From contig CAKRYR010000009.1 of the NCBI GenBank assembly GCA_934432595.1, positions 31,173 through 95,172 of the forward strand: a DNA stretch of 64,000 bases, read 5' to 3'. Source of the DNA: an uncultured Lachnospiraceae bacterium. GTDB taxonomy: Bacteria > Bacillota > Clostridia > Lachnospirales > Lachnospiraceae. Numbering within the stretch: the first letter of the stretch is position 1; every line of letters begins with the position of its first letter. Made by a program: the position numbers and the translations under genes. Positions 8,033-17,458 of the stretch are shown here, piece after piece. A model generated the notes under the pieces. That model was given only the letters and a program-made list of their open reading frames with translations, was not told the DNA's origin and ran no database searches.

Positions 8033-9349
8033 CTATTCATCCTCAGGGAATAACTGTTTTAATGCTTCTAACACTTCTTCATAAGTAAATTTTTCATCAA
8101 CATCTTGCATTAAGAAATCATTTACTGCGTGTATATTTTGAATTGCATAATCAATCTCAGGATTAGACCCTGACTTATATGCACCTATATTTATTAAATC
8201 CTCTGCATCAGCATATGTTGCCAATACATTTTTTAACTTTCCTGCTAATTTTTTATGTTCTTTATCAGTAATACTACTCATAACACGAGATATACTCTGA
8301 AGTACATCTATAGCTGGATAATGATTCTTATGTGCCATTTTTCTTGATAACATTATATGTCCATCAAGGATTCCTCTTGCGGCATCTGTAATAGGTTCAT
8401 TAAAATCATCACCATCTACAAGTACTGTATATATTCCTGTAATAGAACCTTTATCAGAATTACCAGCTCTTTCAAGTAACATAGGTAGCTGGGAATAAAC
8501 ACTAGGTGGATATCCTCTTGATACAGGTGGTTCTCCTGTAGCTAATCCTATCTCTCTCTGAGCCATAGAAAAACGTGTAAGTGAGTCCATCATAAGTAAT
8601 ACATCTCTGCCTTTATCTCTGAAATATTCAGCAATTGCTGTTGCTGTCTTAGCTGCCTTATTTCTAACTAAAGCTGGCTTATCCGACGTAGCAACAACAA
8701 CTACTGAACGTTTCATACCTTCCTCACCTAAGTCTCGTTCAATAAATTCGCGAACCTCTCTACCACGCTCTCCAATTAGAGCAATTACATTTATATCTGC
8801 TTTTGTATTCCTTGCAATCATACCCATCAAGGTACTTTTACCAACTCCAGAACCAGCAAATATTCCTATTCTCTGTCCTTTACCAACAGTTATCAATCCA
8901 TCTATAGCTTTTACTCCTAAAGGTAAAACTTCACTTATTATCTCTCTAGACATTGGATCAGGTGGTTGTGCTTCAACCGAATATGAATCTACAAGATTAA
9001 GTTCTTCTCCATCTAATGATTTACCTACACCATCTAGAACTTTTCCTAAAAGTTCATCTCCTACAGGTACTCTAAAACTATCCTTGGTGCAATATACCAT
9101 ACTTCCAACACCTATTCCTTCAATATTACCTATAGGCATTAGCAGCACTCGACTATCTTTAAAACCAACAACCTCTGCATATATTTCATGTTTTTTATCT
9201 TGTGTAACGATAACACATACATCATTTATATTAGCTTCTGGACCTATTGATTCTAATGTTAATCCAACAACCTTAACTATTTTTCCATATTTAGTTGCAA
9301 AAGATTTATTAACTAGTTCTTCATATTTTGTCATATCTATGCTTTTCAC
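8033..9349 (-). CDS. fliI: FliI flagellar export ATPase
   Basis: FliI is the F1-beta-like ATPase that energises flagellar protein export at the cytoplasmic face of the membrane. The 438-residue protein has the Walker A motif GIFAGSGVGKSTL (about residues 163-175), Walker B VLLMMDSLTRFSMAQREIGLATGEPPVSRGYPPSV, and the family segment IALIGERGREVREFIERDLG. It uses a GTG start with AGGTGG upstream; no in-frame ATG precedes the conserved N-terminal region. It lies 23 bases downstream of fliH, its regulator. Confidence 0.97.
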   Translation of the reverse strand: MKSIDMTKYEELVNKSFATKYGKIVKVVGLTLESIGPEANINDVCVIVTQDKKHEIYAEVVGFKDSRVLLMPIGNIEGIGVGSMVYCTKDSFRVPVGDELLGKVLDGVGKSLDGEELNLVDSYSVEAQPPDPMSREIISEVLPLGVKAIDGLITVGKGQRIGIFAGSGVGKSTLMGMIARNTKADINVIALIGERGREVREFIERDLGEEGMKRSVVVVATSDKPALVRNKAAKTATAIAEYFRDKGRDVLLMMDSLTRFSMAQREIGLATGEPPVSRGYPPSVYSQLPMLLERAGNSDKGSITGIYTVLVDGDDFNEPITDAARGILDGHIMLSRKMAHKNHYPAIDVLQSISRVMSSITDKEHKKLAGKLKNVLATYADAEDLINIGAYKSGSNPEIDYAIQNIHAVNDFLMQDVDEKFTYEEVLEALKQLFPEDE

Positions 9350-9372
9350 AACATTTCCACCTTTTTAGATAC

Positions 9373-10158
9373 TCAATCCATATTCTTTGATAACATTCTT
9401 AAATCCATTATCAAATTTTTGATCTGAGTATCAATACTACAATCAATTACACTATTATCTGTCTCTATCAAACATTTATTTCTTGATAAAGTATCTGTTT
9501 CTACTATTTCTATAGATGACTCTTCTCCTATATACTCAGCTAACATCTGTTTTTTATTATTTACTAAGTCATAGTCTTCCTTTGACACACGGATAACATA
9601 ATTATTACTTTTCTCAACATTATTAATCTGTTGATTAATAAGATGTAATATAACATCCTTCTTATCATCCATCAATATCCCACTGATATTCTCGAATACA
9701 TTTGCAAATATATCCATGAAATCATTTTCAAACCTGTTAGCCATTTCATTATACTGATTTTCAAGTTCCAACTTTTGATTATTCAATTGTTCTTTAATTT
9801 GGTTGATTTCTTCTTGTCCACTACTTAACCCTTGCTTGCGTCCTTCTTCTTGTCCTTGTTTAGCTGACTCCTCCATTATTACTTTAGCTTGTTCTTTTGC
9901 CTCGGCTATAATCTCCTCAGCCTTTTTATTAGCCTCTTCCATGACTTGTTGATACTTAACCTTTAGATTGGCTTCCACTTCCTTAAGCATTTTTTCTTTT
10001 TCTTTCAATGCTTGATTAATATCTCTTGTAACAACAGTCTTTTTTTCTGGAGTTTCTTTAACCTCATCCCTACAGTTACTTAATTCCTCTTTTGTATTTA
10101 TTAATCTTGCATCTACAGAATTAATACATACAAAACTTGACTTGATAATATTAGACAA
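9373..10158 (-). CDS. fliH: FliH flagellar export ATPase regulator
   Basis: FliH binds and restrains FliI and tethers it to the rotor base. The 261-residue protein has a long coiled coil (about residues 60-150) with the Gly-rich heptad segment EESAKQGQEEGRKQGLSSGQEE typical of FliH, followed by a C-terminal globular domain (ISGILMDDKKDVILHLINQQINNVEKSNNYVIRVS). Translation appears to start at a TTG that overlaps the end of fliG by eight bases, which implies translational coupling. No better in-frame start is visible near the N-terminus, so the start is slightly uncertain. Confidence 0.9.
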   Translation of the reverse strand: MSNIIKSSFVCINSVDARLINTKEELSNCRDEVKETPEKKTVVTRDINQALKEKEKMLKEVEANLKVKYQQVMEEANKKAEEIIAEAKEQAKVIMEESAKQGQEEGRKQGLSSGQEEINQIKEQLNNQKLELENQYNEMANRFENDFMDIFANVFENISGILMDDKKDVILHLINQQINNVEKSNNYVIRVSKEDYDLVNNKKQMLAEYIGEESSIEIVETDTLSRNKCLIETDNSVIDCSIDTQIKNLIMDLRMLSKNMD

Positions 10159-11164
10159 TTACCTCGTCACCTCCAGCTCTTGCAATAACAATTTCTCCTC
10201 GTTCCTCAAGCTCTCTTACTTTGTCAACTATCGATTGTTGCACTTCTTCTACATCCTTAATTCTAACAGGTCCCATGAATTCCATATCTTCTTTTATCAT
10301 ATCTGCTAGACGTGAAGATAAGTTACGGAATATTGCTTCCTGAACATCGTCCTTAACACCTTTAAGTGCAAGGGCAATGGAATTATTATCAACTTCTCTA
10401 AGAACTCTTTGTATAGACTTATCATCAAGCTTAACAATATCCTCAAATAAGAACATTTTCTTCTTGATTTCATCTGCAAGTTCAACATTTTCAACCTCTA
10501 GGTCGTCCATAATACGTTTATTAGTAGTTCTATCTACAGAATTCAAGATATCTACAATTGAATCTACACCACCAACAATTGTGTAATCTTGATTTGCTAA
10601 ACTCTCTAATTTCTTCTCTAATACTCTTTCCACTTCTTGTATAACATCTGGTGATGTTCTATCCATCTGGGCTATACGTTTTGCTACATCAGCTTGTTTC
10701 TCAGATGGTAATGAACTAATAACCTGTGCAGCTTGTTGCACTGGCATATACGCCAAAATAAGTGCAATTGTCTGTGGGTGCTCATCTTGTATAAAGTTAA
10801 GCAATTGTGAAGGATCTGTTTTTCTAATAAATTCAAATGGTCTAACTTGCAATGATACTGTAAGTTTGCTTATTACATCTCTTGCTTTTTCAGGTCCAAG
10901 TGCCGCCTCTAACAAGTCCTTCGCATATGCTATACCACCTTCTGATATATATTGCTGTGCCAAACATACTTGGTAAAATTCTTCTAAAACCGCCTCTTTT
11001 ACTTGAGGTGCTACACTTCTAGTATTAGCTATTTCAAGTGTCAAAGACTCAATCTCATCTTCTTTTAGATTTTTAAATATAGCTGAAGACTTCTCAGGTC
11101 CTAATGCAATAAGCAATATTGCTGCTTTTTGCATTCCAGTTAATTCAGAATCACGTCTAGCCAT
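10151..11164 (-). CDS. fliG: FliG rotor/switch protein
   Basis: FliG forms the C-ring layer on which the stator acts and joins FliF to FliM. The 337-residue protein has the N-terminal FliF-binding domain (LTGMQKAAILLIALGPEKSSAIFKNL), the central EHPQTIALILAYM motif near residue 127, and the C-terminal domain with charged torque helix (ALKGVKDDVQEAIFRNLSSRLADMIKEDMEFMGPVRIKDVEEVQQSIVDKVRELEERGEI). Length and domains are canonical. It begins three bases after fliF, with GGAGG ten bases before the ATG, and overlaps fliH at its end. Confidence 0.98.
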   Translation of the reverse strand: MARRDSELTGMQKAAILLIALGPEKSSAIFKNLKEDEIESLTLEIANTRSVAPQVKEAVLEEFYQVCLAQQYISEGGIAYAKDLLEAALGPEKARDVISKLTVSLQVRPFEFIRKTDPSQLLNFIQDEHPQTIALILAYMPVQQAAQVISSLPSEKQADVAKRIAQMDRTSPDVIQEVERVLEKKLESLANQDYTIVGGVDSIVDILNSVDRTTNKRIMDDLEVENVELADEIKKKMFLFEDIVKLDDKSIQRVLREVDNNSIALALKGVKDDVQEAIFRNLSSRLADMIKEDMEFMGPVRIKDVEEVQQSIVDKVRELEERGEIVIARAGGDEVIV

Positions 11165-11167
11165 AGT

Positions 11168-12778
11168 TTAAAACCTCCAATCCTCTCCAAGCCAATTTCG
11201 TAATAAATGTGCAGCCGCTTCTGGATTGGCATCGATAAATTCTTCTATCTTCAAATGAGAATCAGATTTTTCATTATGTTCAATATCTTCTAAATCATCT
11301 CTTGAATCACTAATGGCCAATAATTCTTCTACTGAAAGTTCTGTTTCTGTTGCATCTACAACTCCTGGCTTAAATCCTTTAACAAATACAAATATCAATA
11401 AAGCAACAACAAATACTAATAAAACAATTAAAATAATATCTGAGATTTTCTCTCTATTATCTTCCTTAAATTTAAATATTGGTTGCTCATAAGCTGTAAT
11501 TGTTATTTTATTATTTGAAATACCTGTCGCTGATGCAACTGAATCATATAATGCATCATCAACATTTAATATATTAACTTTCTCTAAATCATTTTTTTCA
11601 ATATATTCTTCAAAGCTAAGTTTCTTTAATTTTCCTTGCTTTTTTAACATTTCTTCACTATATACTTTATATTTAGTAAGTACAATTGATATAGATGACT
11701 CATCAGCATTTATTGCTCCAATTTCTTTAGTTGTATTAGTTACCCTTTCATTTGGCAAATAATCTATATCTGTATATTGTACATTGCTTCCTGCTCCAGT
11801 ATCATTCTTTATATTATATGTAGTAGTATCATCATCATTAGTGTCTGTACCTGGAACACCTGCTGCATCTGTTGTATTCTCTGCTTTATATTCATAACTA
11901 CTCTTATATACACCCTGGTCTGAACCTTCTGCTGGTGTATATTCCTTGTATAATTCCTCAACTTCATCCATATCAAAACTGAAATTAGGCATTACCTGTG
12001 CATCATCATATCCTTGCTTAACCATTAGAATTCTAACGTCATTTGCACGAGTATTAGTAAGTTTTTCCTTAAATTCTTCCTTAGAACTTAAAGAATCTGA
12101 ACTATATAAGTCAGAATTTCCATCATATAAAATCTTTCCATCACTACTAGTTACTCTTACTTTTTCAGTAGTTGTATCAATAGCTGCTGCAATCATTTCG
12201 GCAATTGTAATAGCTGAACTTGTCTGAAATTTACTTGTAGTTGTAAGAACAATACTAGCTGATTGTTCTTTTTCTTCTGTTAATATTGAATCACTTGAAT
12301 CTGAATTAGTAATATATACTACCGCACTCTTTACTCCATCAAAAGTTTCGCATGTATTAGCTAACTTATCTTGCCAATATATATTACTCTTTAATTTTCT
12401 CTCTGACTCTGTTGTACTCATATCATTATTAAATAATTCTTCCATAGTCATATCTGAATTAGTCGCAATATCATTAGCTCCTAATAATAATTGAGCTGCG
12501 TCGTAAGATTTTTTATCTACATATACAACAGTACTGTCATTTTCAAGTTTATAATCTATTTGATTTTCCTTAAGCAAATCAACTACTTCATTAGATTGTT
12601 TCGTATCTTCACATTCTACAAGTTTCTTATAATCCTTCCTTGTAAGTACAAAAGTTAATATACCAATTGTACATAATGTGCAGACAAAAACACTAATAAT
12701 TAAAGATTTCTGCTTGATAGATAATTTTTTCCAAAATTCAATTATGTTGTTAAGTAATTTCTTAAGTCTATCTAACAT
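11168..12778 (-). CDS. fliF: FliF flagellar MS-ring protein
   Basis: FliF builds the MS ring in the cytoplasmic membrane, the base of the rotor and export gate. The 536-residue protein has two transmembrane helices (about residues 24-47 and 446-470), the N-terminal RBM repeats of the secretin type (DYKKLVECEDTKQSNEVVDLLKENQIDYKLENDSTVVYV), and a C-terminal FliG-binding tail ending HLLRNWLGEDWRF. The segment RTNVGATVKV-like loop is replaced by a longer Asp/Thr-rich insertion (about residues 300-330). GAGGAG precedes the ATG. It lies between fliE and fliG, as in other Firmicutes. Confidence 0.96.
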   Translation of the reverse strand: MLDRLKKLLNNIIEFWKKLSIKQKSLIISVFVCTLCTIGILTFVLTRKDYKKLVECEDTKQSNEVVDLLKENQIDYKLENDSTVVYVDKKSYDAAQLLLGANDIATNSDMTMEELFNNDMSTTESERKLKSNIYWQDKLANTCETFDGVKSAVVYITNSDSSDSILTEEKEQSASIVLTTTSKFQTSSAITIAEMIAAAIDTTTEKVRVTSSDGKILYDGNSDLYSSDSLSSKEEFKEKLTNTRANDVRILMVKQGYDDAQVMPNFSFDMDEVEELYKEYTPAEGSDQGVYKSSYEYKAENTTDAAGVPGTDTNDDDTTTYNIKNDTGAGSNVQYTDIDYLPNERVTNTTKEIGAINADESSISIVLTKYKVYSEEMLKKQGKLKKLSFEEYIEKNDLEKVNILNVDDALYDSVASATGISNNKITITAYEQPIFKFKEDNREKISDIILIVLLVFVVALLIFVFVKGFKPGVVDATETELSVEELLAISDSRDDLEDIEHNEKSDSHLKIEEFIDANPEAAAHLLRNWLGEDWRF

Positions 12779-12795
12779 ATTGGTGCTCCTCTACA

Positions 12796-13113
12796 CTAGA
12801 ATTGCATATTCATTATCTCATTATATGCATCTAACACTTTGTCTCTCACAGCTACAACATAAGAAACTGCTGTATTAGCCTTATTTTGAGCTACTAATAA
12901 TTCTAAAGTATTATCATAACCTAGTGCATACTTCATTTCTTCCTCTTCTGCTTTATTTGTCAAATCCTGAGTATCTTTTATCATATTTAGAGCTGATTCA
13001 AATATTGAATCAAAGCTTGATTCCTCCGTATCTTTTACTGCAGAGGTAATTGATGTATCTATATTGTTAATTGTTTTTCCTAGATCTAATGAACCTATTG
13101 ATGAAATTGCCAT
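12796..13113 (-). CDS. fliE: FliE basal-body adaptor protein
   Basis: FliE connects the MS ring to the proximal rod and opens the export gate. The 105-residue protein has the FliE core SFDSIFESALNMIKDTQDLTNKAEEEEMKYALGYDNTLELLVAQNKANTAVSYVVAVRDKVLDAYNEIMNMQF, in which the C-terminal helix with R-x-K-x-x-x-A-Y-x-E-I-M-x-M is the strongest family signature. Length is typical. It is cotranscribed with flgC upstream and fliF downstream; a GGTGA site precedes the ATG. Confidence 0.95.
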   Translation of the reverse strand: MAISSIGSLDLGKTINNIDTSITSAVKDTEESSFDSIFESALNMIKDTQDLTNKAEEEEMKYALGYDNTLELLVAQNKANTAVSYVVAVRDKVLDAYNEIMNMQF

Positions 13114-13184
13114 TTATGTCACCGTCCCTGTATTATTTATAATGTCAATCTAATTAAATCCTATCAAAAACATCTCTTGTAAAG

Positions 13185-13622
13185 CTATTTACCTATCTCC
13201 AATGTTTTAAGAAGCATATTCTTACTTGCATTAAAAGCTGTAACATTTGCCTCATATGACCTTGATGCATCTATCATATTGGTCATTTCTGTTACAGTAT
13301 CAACATTTGGATAAGTTACATATCCATTTTCATCTGCATCTGGATGACTTGGGTCATAAACCATTTTCATATCCGTTGAAGTATCCTCTGCAATCTCAAC
13401 AACCTTTACTCCTTTACCAGAAGAACCAAGTGCAGAATTGAGTACACTTCCAAATGAATTATTAGTTTTCTCAGCAAAAACAGCGACTTTTCTTACATAA
13501 GGTTCACCATTCTCATCTCTAGTAGTATTAACATTAGCTAAATTCTGGGATATTAAATCTGTTCTTAATTGTTGTGCTGTCATACCAGTAGCACTTGTTG
13601 TCATCGAGCTCATAAAAGACAT
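13185..13622 (-). CDS. flgC: FlgC proximal rod protein
   Basis: FlgC is a rod subunit exported through the flagellar type III apparatus. The 145-residue protein has the rod N-terminal signature SATGMTAQQLRTDLISQNLANVNTTR and the C-terminal helix DTVTEMTNMIDASRSYEANVTAFNASKNMLLKTLEIGK. The start at 13622 (MSFMSSM) follows GGAGGA with good spacing; the frame is open five codons further upstream but that would include the ribosome binding site. It sits between flgB and fliE. Confidence 0.96.
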   Translation of the reverse strand: MSFMSSMTTSATGMTAQQLRTDLISQNLANVNTTRDENGEPYVRKVAVFAEKTNNSFGSVLNSALGSSGKGVKVVEIAEDTSTDMKMVYDPSHPDADENGYVTYPNVDTVTEMTNMIDASRSYEANVTAFNASKNMLLKTLEIGK

Positions 13623-13676
13623 ATATAATTCCTCCATTTCTAATCAAGTAAATCTAACCTACAACTTTAACACTAT

Positions 13677-14060
13677 CTATTTAATAACTGATTGTAACCT
13701 TGAAAATTCTTGTGAAATAGAATCTAACAATGTATAATAACGAATCTGGTTCTCTGCTAAATAAGCATTTTCAGTTTCTATATCAACATTATTACCATCT
13801 AATCTATAGCTTAATGAACTATTATCTGTATAAACATTAGGATTTAATGTATTAAGTTCTATATTTCTAACTGCCTCATCAAGAGTATCTCCATTATGAA
13901 TTGCACCATTTAATACACTTTCAAAATTAACATCTTGTCTCTTGTAATTAGGTGTATCTCCATTTGCTATATTATTAGATAAGACTTCATGTCTCTTTGC
14001 ACTAGCCATTGAAGCTTTCTCAAGTACATTAATATAATTATATGCGCCTGTTGATATCAT
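13677..14060 (-). CDS. flgB: FlgB proximal rod protein
   Basis: FlgB is the first gene of the flagellar operon visible here and encodes a proximal rod subunit. The 127-residue protein has the signature SMASAKRHEVLSNNIANGDTPNYKRQDVNFESVL at residues 17-50 and the C-terminal helix LAENQIRYYTLLDSISQEFSRLQSVIK. AAGGAAGG precedes the ATG. It is separated from codY by about 230 bases holding the codY terminator and presumably the operon promoter: a TATAATATAAT stretch about 60 bases upstream is a possible -10, but I see no matching -35 and no clear sigma-D box. Confidence 0.96.
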   Translation of the reverse strand: MISTGAYNYINVLEKASMASAKRHEVLSNNIANGDTPNYKRQDVNFESVLNGAIHNGDTLDEAVRNIELNTLNPNVYTDNSSLSYRLDGNNVDIETENAYLAENQIRYYTLLDSISQEFSRLQSVIK

Positions 14061-14224
14061 AGGATTACCTTCCTTCTTTATTTATGTTATAAAAAAATAC
14101 ACAAATTTTCTACATTATATTATAAAATCCAAAGGTATCCCCACTTAAATAACATCTCTTCTTAGTCAATGACTTAATAACACTTTTGTCCATATTACTG
14201 ACAATTTTTTCCAAATAATTAAAC

Positions 14225-14255
14225 AAAGGGACTTATGAAAATCACAAATCCCTTT
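14225..14255 (-). terminator. Terminator-like hairpin after codY
   Basis: AAAGGGACTTATG (14225-14237) pairs with CACAAATCCCTTT (14243-14255) with two wobble or mismatch positions, and on the minus strand is followed by TGTTTAATT. It lies about 35 bases after the codY stop codon and would separate codY transcripts from the flagellar operon, perhaps only partly because the T-run is weak. Confidence 0.55.
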
Positions 14256-14287
14256 TAATATCCCTCAATATCTAGATACTTTTGTAT

Positions 14288-15061
14288 CTAGGAATTCTTT
14301 AATTTATTAATTTCATCAAAAACGACATCATTTACTACTTTAATATATGTTCCTTTCATTCCCGATGATCTTGATTCTATAACTCCTGCACTTTCAAATT
14401 TACGAAGTGCATTAACGATAACTGATCTTGTTATTCCCACTCTATCAGCTATCTTACTAGCAACTAATATTCCTTCATTGCCATTTAATTCATCAAATAT
14501 ATGTGTGATTGCTTCAAGCTCTGAGAATGATAAAGTACTAATTGCCGACTTAACTATCTGAACCTTACGGTTCTCTTCTGCATTCTCTTCATTAACTGAA
14601 CGCATCATCTCGAGTCCAACAACAGTTGTACCATATTCGCTTAATATAATATCGTCAATTGAGTAGCTCTCACCATACTTATATATAAATAAAGTTCCTA
14701 ATCTTTCTCCTGCTATATCAATAGGAGTAACTATAGCTTGATATTTCTCAACTCCTTCTGACTCAAACCCCAACGTTGCAAGGTTAACATTCTCCTTAGT
14801 TGAAAGAATATTAAGAAGTCTTTCATTCAATAAAGGATCAATATGTCCACCTATATCATCCGCAACTAATTCTTCAATCTTATTTATATCTGGTCTGTTC
14901 TTAATACCAAGAACTTTACCTTTCTTACTTATAACCAAAATATCAGATAATAAAATTGAACTTAACACTTCACAAATATCATTAAAAATAACTTTGTGCG
15001 AACTATTATTGTGTAACAATTTATTGATTTTTCTCGTTTTATCAAGTAATTGTATACTCAT
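14288..15061 (-). CDS. codY: CodY, GTP- and branched-chain-amino-acid-sensing global regulator
   Basis: CodY represses nutrient-limitation genes when GTP and branched-chain amino acids are plentiful. The 257-residue protein has the N-terminal GAF domain (about residues 1-150) and a C-terminal winged helix whose recognition motif ASKIADRVGITRSVIVNALRKFESAGVIESRSSGMKGTYIKV is essentially the family consensus. GGGAGG precedes the ATG. Location between topA and flgB is conserved in many Clostridia, and CodY is known to control motility in Bacillus. The ilvH-ilvC genes further along this window are typical CodY targets, but I could not identify a convincing 15-base CodY box there. Confidence 0.97.
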   Translation of the reverse strand: MSIQLLDKTRKINKLLHNNSSHKVIFNDICEVLSSILLSDILVISKKGKVLGIKNRPDINKIEELVADDIGGHIDPLLNERLLNILSTKENVNLATLGFESEGVEKYQAIVTPIDIAGERLGTLFIYKYGESYSIDDIILSEYGTTVVGLEMMRSVNEENAEENRKVQIVKSAISTLSFSELEAITHIFDELNGNEGILVASKIADRVGITRSVIVNALRKFESAGVIESRSSGMKGTYIKVVNDVVFDEINKLKNS

Positions 15062-15145
15062 CGTCTGAGCCTCCCATATATATGTAATAGGTCTTATGAA
15101 CTAATAACCTTTCAGAAAACGCGTATTTCCTATATCTATTTTTAG

Positions 15146-15174
15146 ATTTTATCACACTTTTGTTAAATTAACAA
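15146..15174 (-). promoter_or_regulatory. Possible proximal sigma-A promoter of codY
   Basis: On the minus strand TTGTTA (from 15174) and TAAAAT (15146-15151) are separated by exactly 17 bases, about 85 bases upstream of the codY start. It is a moderate match to the vegetative consensus and lies downstream of a stronger candidate. Confidence 0.5.
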
Positions 15175-15188
15175 CACTTTTTTACAAA

Positions 15189-15217
15189 ATTATCATCTTT
15201 TTGTAAAAAATTGTCAA
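15189..15217 (-). promoter_or_regulatory. Sigma-A promoter of codY
   Basis: On the minus strand a perfect TTGACA (15212-15217) is followed after 17 bases by GATAAT (15189-15194). It lies in the 286-base gap between topA and codY, after the topA terminator, so codY has its own vegetative promoter. Confidence 0.7.
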
Positions 15218-15299
15218 TTATTTATTTAATTAATAAATTTAAAAATATCTATAAGTTATACAAAATTTATATATAGGAATGCCTTTATTTTACATAGTA

Positions 15300-15334
15300 A
15301 AATGGGCTTTTTCAATAGTATAAAAAGCCCATTT
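15300..15334 (-). terminator. Terminator after topA
   Basis: AAATGGGCTTTTT (15300-15312) and AAAAAGCCCATTT (15322-15334) form a perfect 13-base-pair stem with a nine-base loop just past the topA stop. On the minus strand the 3' arm runs into TTTTACTATG, a modest U-tract, so termination is likely intrinsic. Confidence 0.8.
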
Positions 15335-15347
15335 ACAAAAATAAATC

Positions 15348-17426
15348 TTATTTATTATTCTCTTTAGTTTTATCACATGAATATCCACACTGTAAATCAT
15401 TACATACTAACTTGTTTCCCTTCTCTAATAAAACATTGCCACACTTAGGACATTTCTTATCAGATGGTCTCTGCCATGTCATAAAATCACATTCTGGATT
15501 TTTCTCACATCCGTAATACTTACGTCCTTTCTTCGTTTTACGTATTACCAATTCTGAATTACATTTTGGACAAGTAACACCTATCTTCTCTAAATAGGAT
15601 TTAGTGCAACGACACTCTGGAAATCCTGGACATGCAAGAAATTTTCCATGTGGTCCATATTTTATAACCATCATTCTTCCACATTCATCACATGGTACAT
15701 CAGATATTTCATCTGCAATTTCTACCTTTTCTAATTTTTCTTCAGCAATTTTAACTGCTTCTTCCAAATCAGGATAGAAATTACTTACAACTGTTCTCCA
15801 ATTTACAGTACCTTCTTCAACACTATCTAATAACATTTCAAAGTTAGCAGTAAAATTAACATCTACAATACTTGCAAAAGAATCCTTCATTATATTATTA
15901 ACTGCTTCACCTAACTCAGTTACATATATGTTTTTATTTTCTTTAATAACATATCTTCTTGCCAATATTGTACTAATTGTAGGTGCATAAGTACTTGGTC
16001 TACCTATTCCTTGCTCTTCTAATGCTTTAACTAGTGAAGCTTCTGTAAAATGAGCTGGTGGTTGAGTGAAATGTTGTTCTGGAGCAAACTCACCCAAAGC
16101 TAGCTTATCTCCTACTTTTATTTTATTCTTAATAATATTATTATCTGTTTTTTCATTATCAGCTGAATACACTGACATATATCCATCAAATCTAATTTTA
16201 GATGCTGCTGATGTAAATCTATATTTTCCTGTATCTATCTTTATTGATATTGTATCATATACAGCTGGTTTCATTCTACTTGCAACAAATCTCTTCCATA
16301 TTAATTGATACAATCTAAACTGTTCTCTAGATAAAGATTCTTTTATTGTTACTGGCGAAAGATCAACATATGTAGGTCTAATAGCTTCATGTGCATCTTG
16401 TATCTTTTTACTATTTGATTGCTTTGTACTTACATCTGTTACATATTTTTCACCATAATTATCTTTAATATACTTTTTAGCACTTGCATCTGCTTCGTCT
16501 GATACTCTTGTAGAATCAGTTCTCAAATATGATATCAAACCAATTGTACCCTTACCCTTAATATCTACACCTTCATATAATTGTTGAGCAATTCTCATTG
16601 TTTTAGAAGTTGAAAAATTAAGTAATTTTGATGCTTCTTGTTGTAATGTAGATGTTGTAAATGGTAATGGTGCTTTTTTAGTTCTTTCTCCATTCTTTAT
16701 ATCTGATACAACAAAATCTACACCCTTTAGCTCATCTATTATTTTATTAACTTGTTCTTCAGATTTAATCTCAATCTTTTCTTTTTGTGTTCCATAGAAC
16801 TTTGCATTTAATTGTTTTTTATTACCAGATAAATCAAAGTTAGCATCTAATGACCAATACTCATTACAAACAAAATCATTAATCTCTTGTTCTCTATCGC
16901 ATATTATTCTTAATGCAACTGATTGTACACGTCCTGCACTTAATCCACGTTTTACTTTTGCCCAAAGTAATGGACTAATCTCATATCCAACCATTCTATC
17001 TAATATACGTCTAGCTTGTTGCGAATCAACCAAATTCATATCTATATCTCTTGCTTGCTTAATAGATGCTTTTACTGTTTCCTTTGTAATCTCGTTAAAT
17101 GTAATTCTTTTTATTTTTTTAGGCTCTATATTAAGTGCTTGACTTAAATGCCAAGAAATTGCTTCTCCTTCACGATCGGGGTCAGTTGCGAGGTAAACTT
17201 TGTTAGCTTTCTTTGCTTCTTTTCTAATCTTTGCTAATAACTCTCCTTTACCTCTTATTGTGATATATTTTGGTTCAAAATTATTATCTTTATCAAATCC
17301 CAATTGGCTCTTAGGTAAATCTCTAACATGTCCATTTGAAGCTATTACCTCATAATTAGATCCTAAAAACTTCTTTATAGTCTTTGCCTTGGCTGGTGAT
17401 TCCACAATCACTAAGTTTTTAGCCAT
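15348..17426 (-). CDS. topA: DNA topoisomerase I
   Basis: TopA relaxes negative supercoils by type IA single-strand passage. The 692-residue protein begins with the Toprim domain (MAKNLVIVESPAKAKTIKKFLG, with YLATDPDREGEAISWHL carrying the acidic DxD-type residues). The catalytic tyrosine lies in GLISYLRTDSTRVS, and HEAIRPT follows. The C-terminus holds three four-cysteine zinc ribbons (CDECGRM, CPKCNSEL, CPKCGNVL), the usual set for Firmicute TopA. AAAGGAAGG precedes the ATG. dprA lies directly upstream with a 32-base gap, so the two are probably cotranscribed. Confidence 0.98.
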   Translation of the reverse strand: MAKNLVIVESPAKAKTIKKFLGSNYEVIASNGHVRDLPKSQLGFDKDNNFEPKYITIRGKGELLAKIRKEAKKANKVYLATDPDREGEAISWHLSQALNIEPKKIKRITFNEITKETVKASIKQARDIDMNLVDSQQARRILDRMVGYEISPLLWAKVKRGLSAGRVQSVALRIICDREQEINDFVCNEYWSLDANFDLSGNKKQLNAKFYGTQKEKIEIKSEEQVNKIIDELKGVDFVVSDIKNGERTKKAPLPFTTSTLQQEASKLLNFSTSKTMRIAQQLYEGVDIKGKGTIGLISYLRTDSTRVSDEADASAKKYIKDNYGEKYVTDVSTKQSNSKKIQDAHEAIRPTYVDLSPVTIKESLSREQFRLYQLIWKRFVASRMKPAVYDTISIKIDTGKYRFTSAASKIRFDGYMSVYSADNEKTDNNIIKNKIKVGDKLALGEFAPEQHFTQPPAHFTEASLVKALEEQGIGRPSTYAPTISTILARRYVIKENKNIYVTELGEAVNNIMKDSFASIVDVNFTANFEMLLDSVEEGTVNWRTVVSNFYPDLEEAVKIAEEKLEKVEIADEISDVPCDECGRMMVIKYGPHGKFLACPGFPECRCTKSYLEKIGVTCPKCNSELVIRKTKKGRKYYGCEKNPECDFMTWQRPSDKKCPKCGNVLLEKGNKLVCNDLQCGYSCDKTKENNK

Positions 17427-17458
17427 CCTAAATCCTTCCTTTCAGTAAATTTCTATCC

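Noticed and set aside
14061..14287. CodY box in the flagellar operon promoter region
   Set aside because: The best candidate matched only about 10 of 15 consensus positions, which is expected by chance at this AT content.
14061..14287. Sigma-D type flagellar promoter
   Set aside because: No TAAA-N15-GCCGATAT-like sequence is present before flgB; the operon is more likely under a vegetative promoter.
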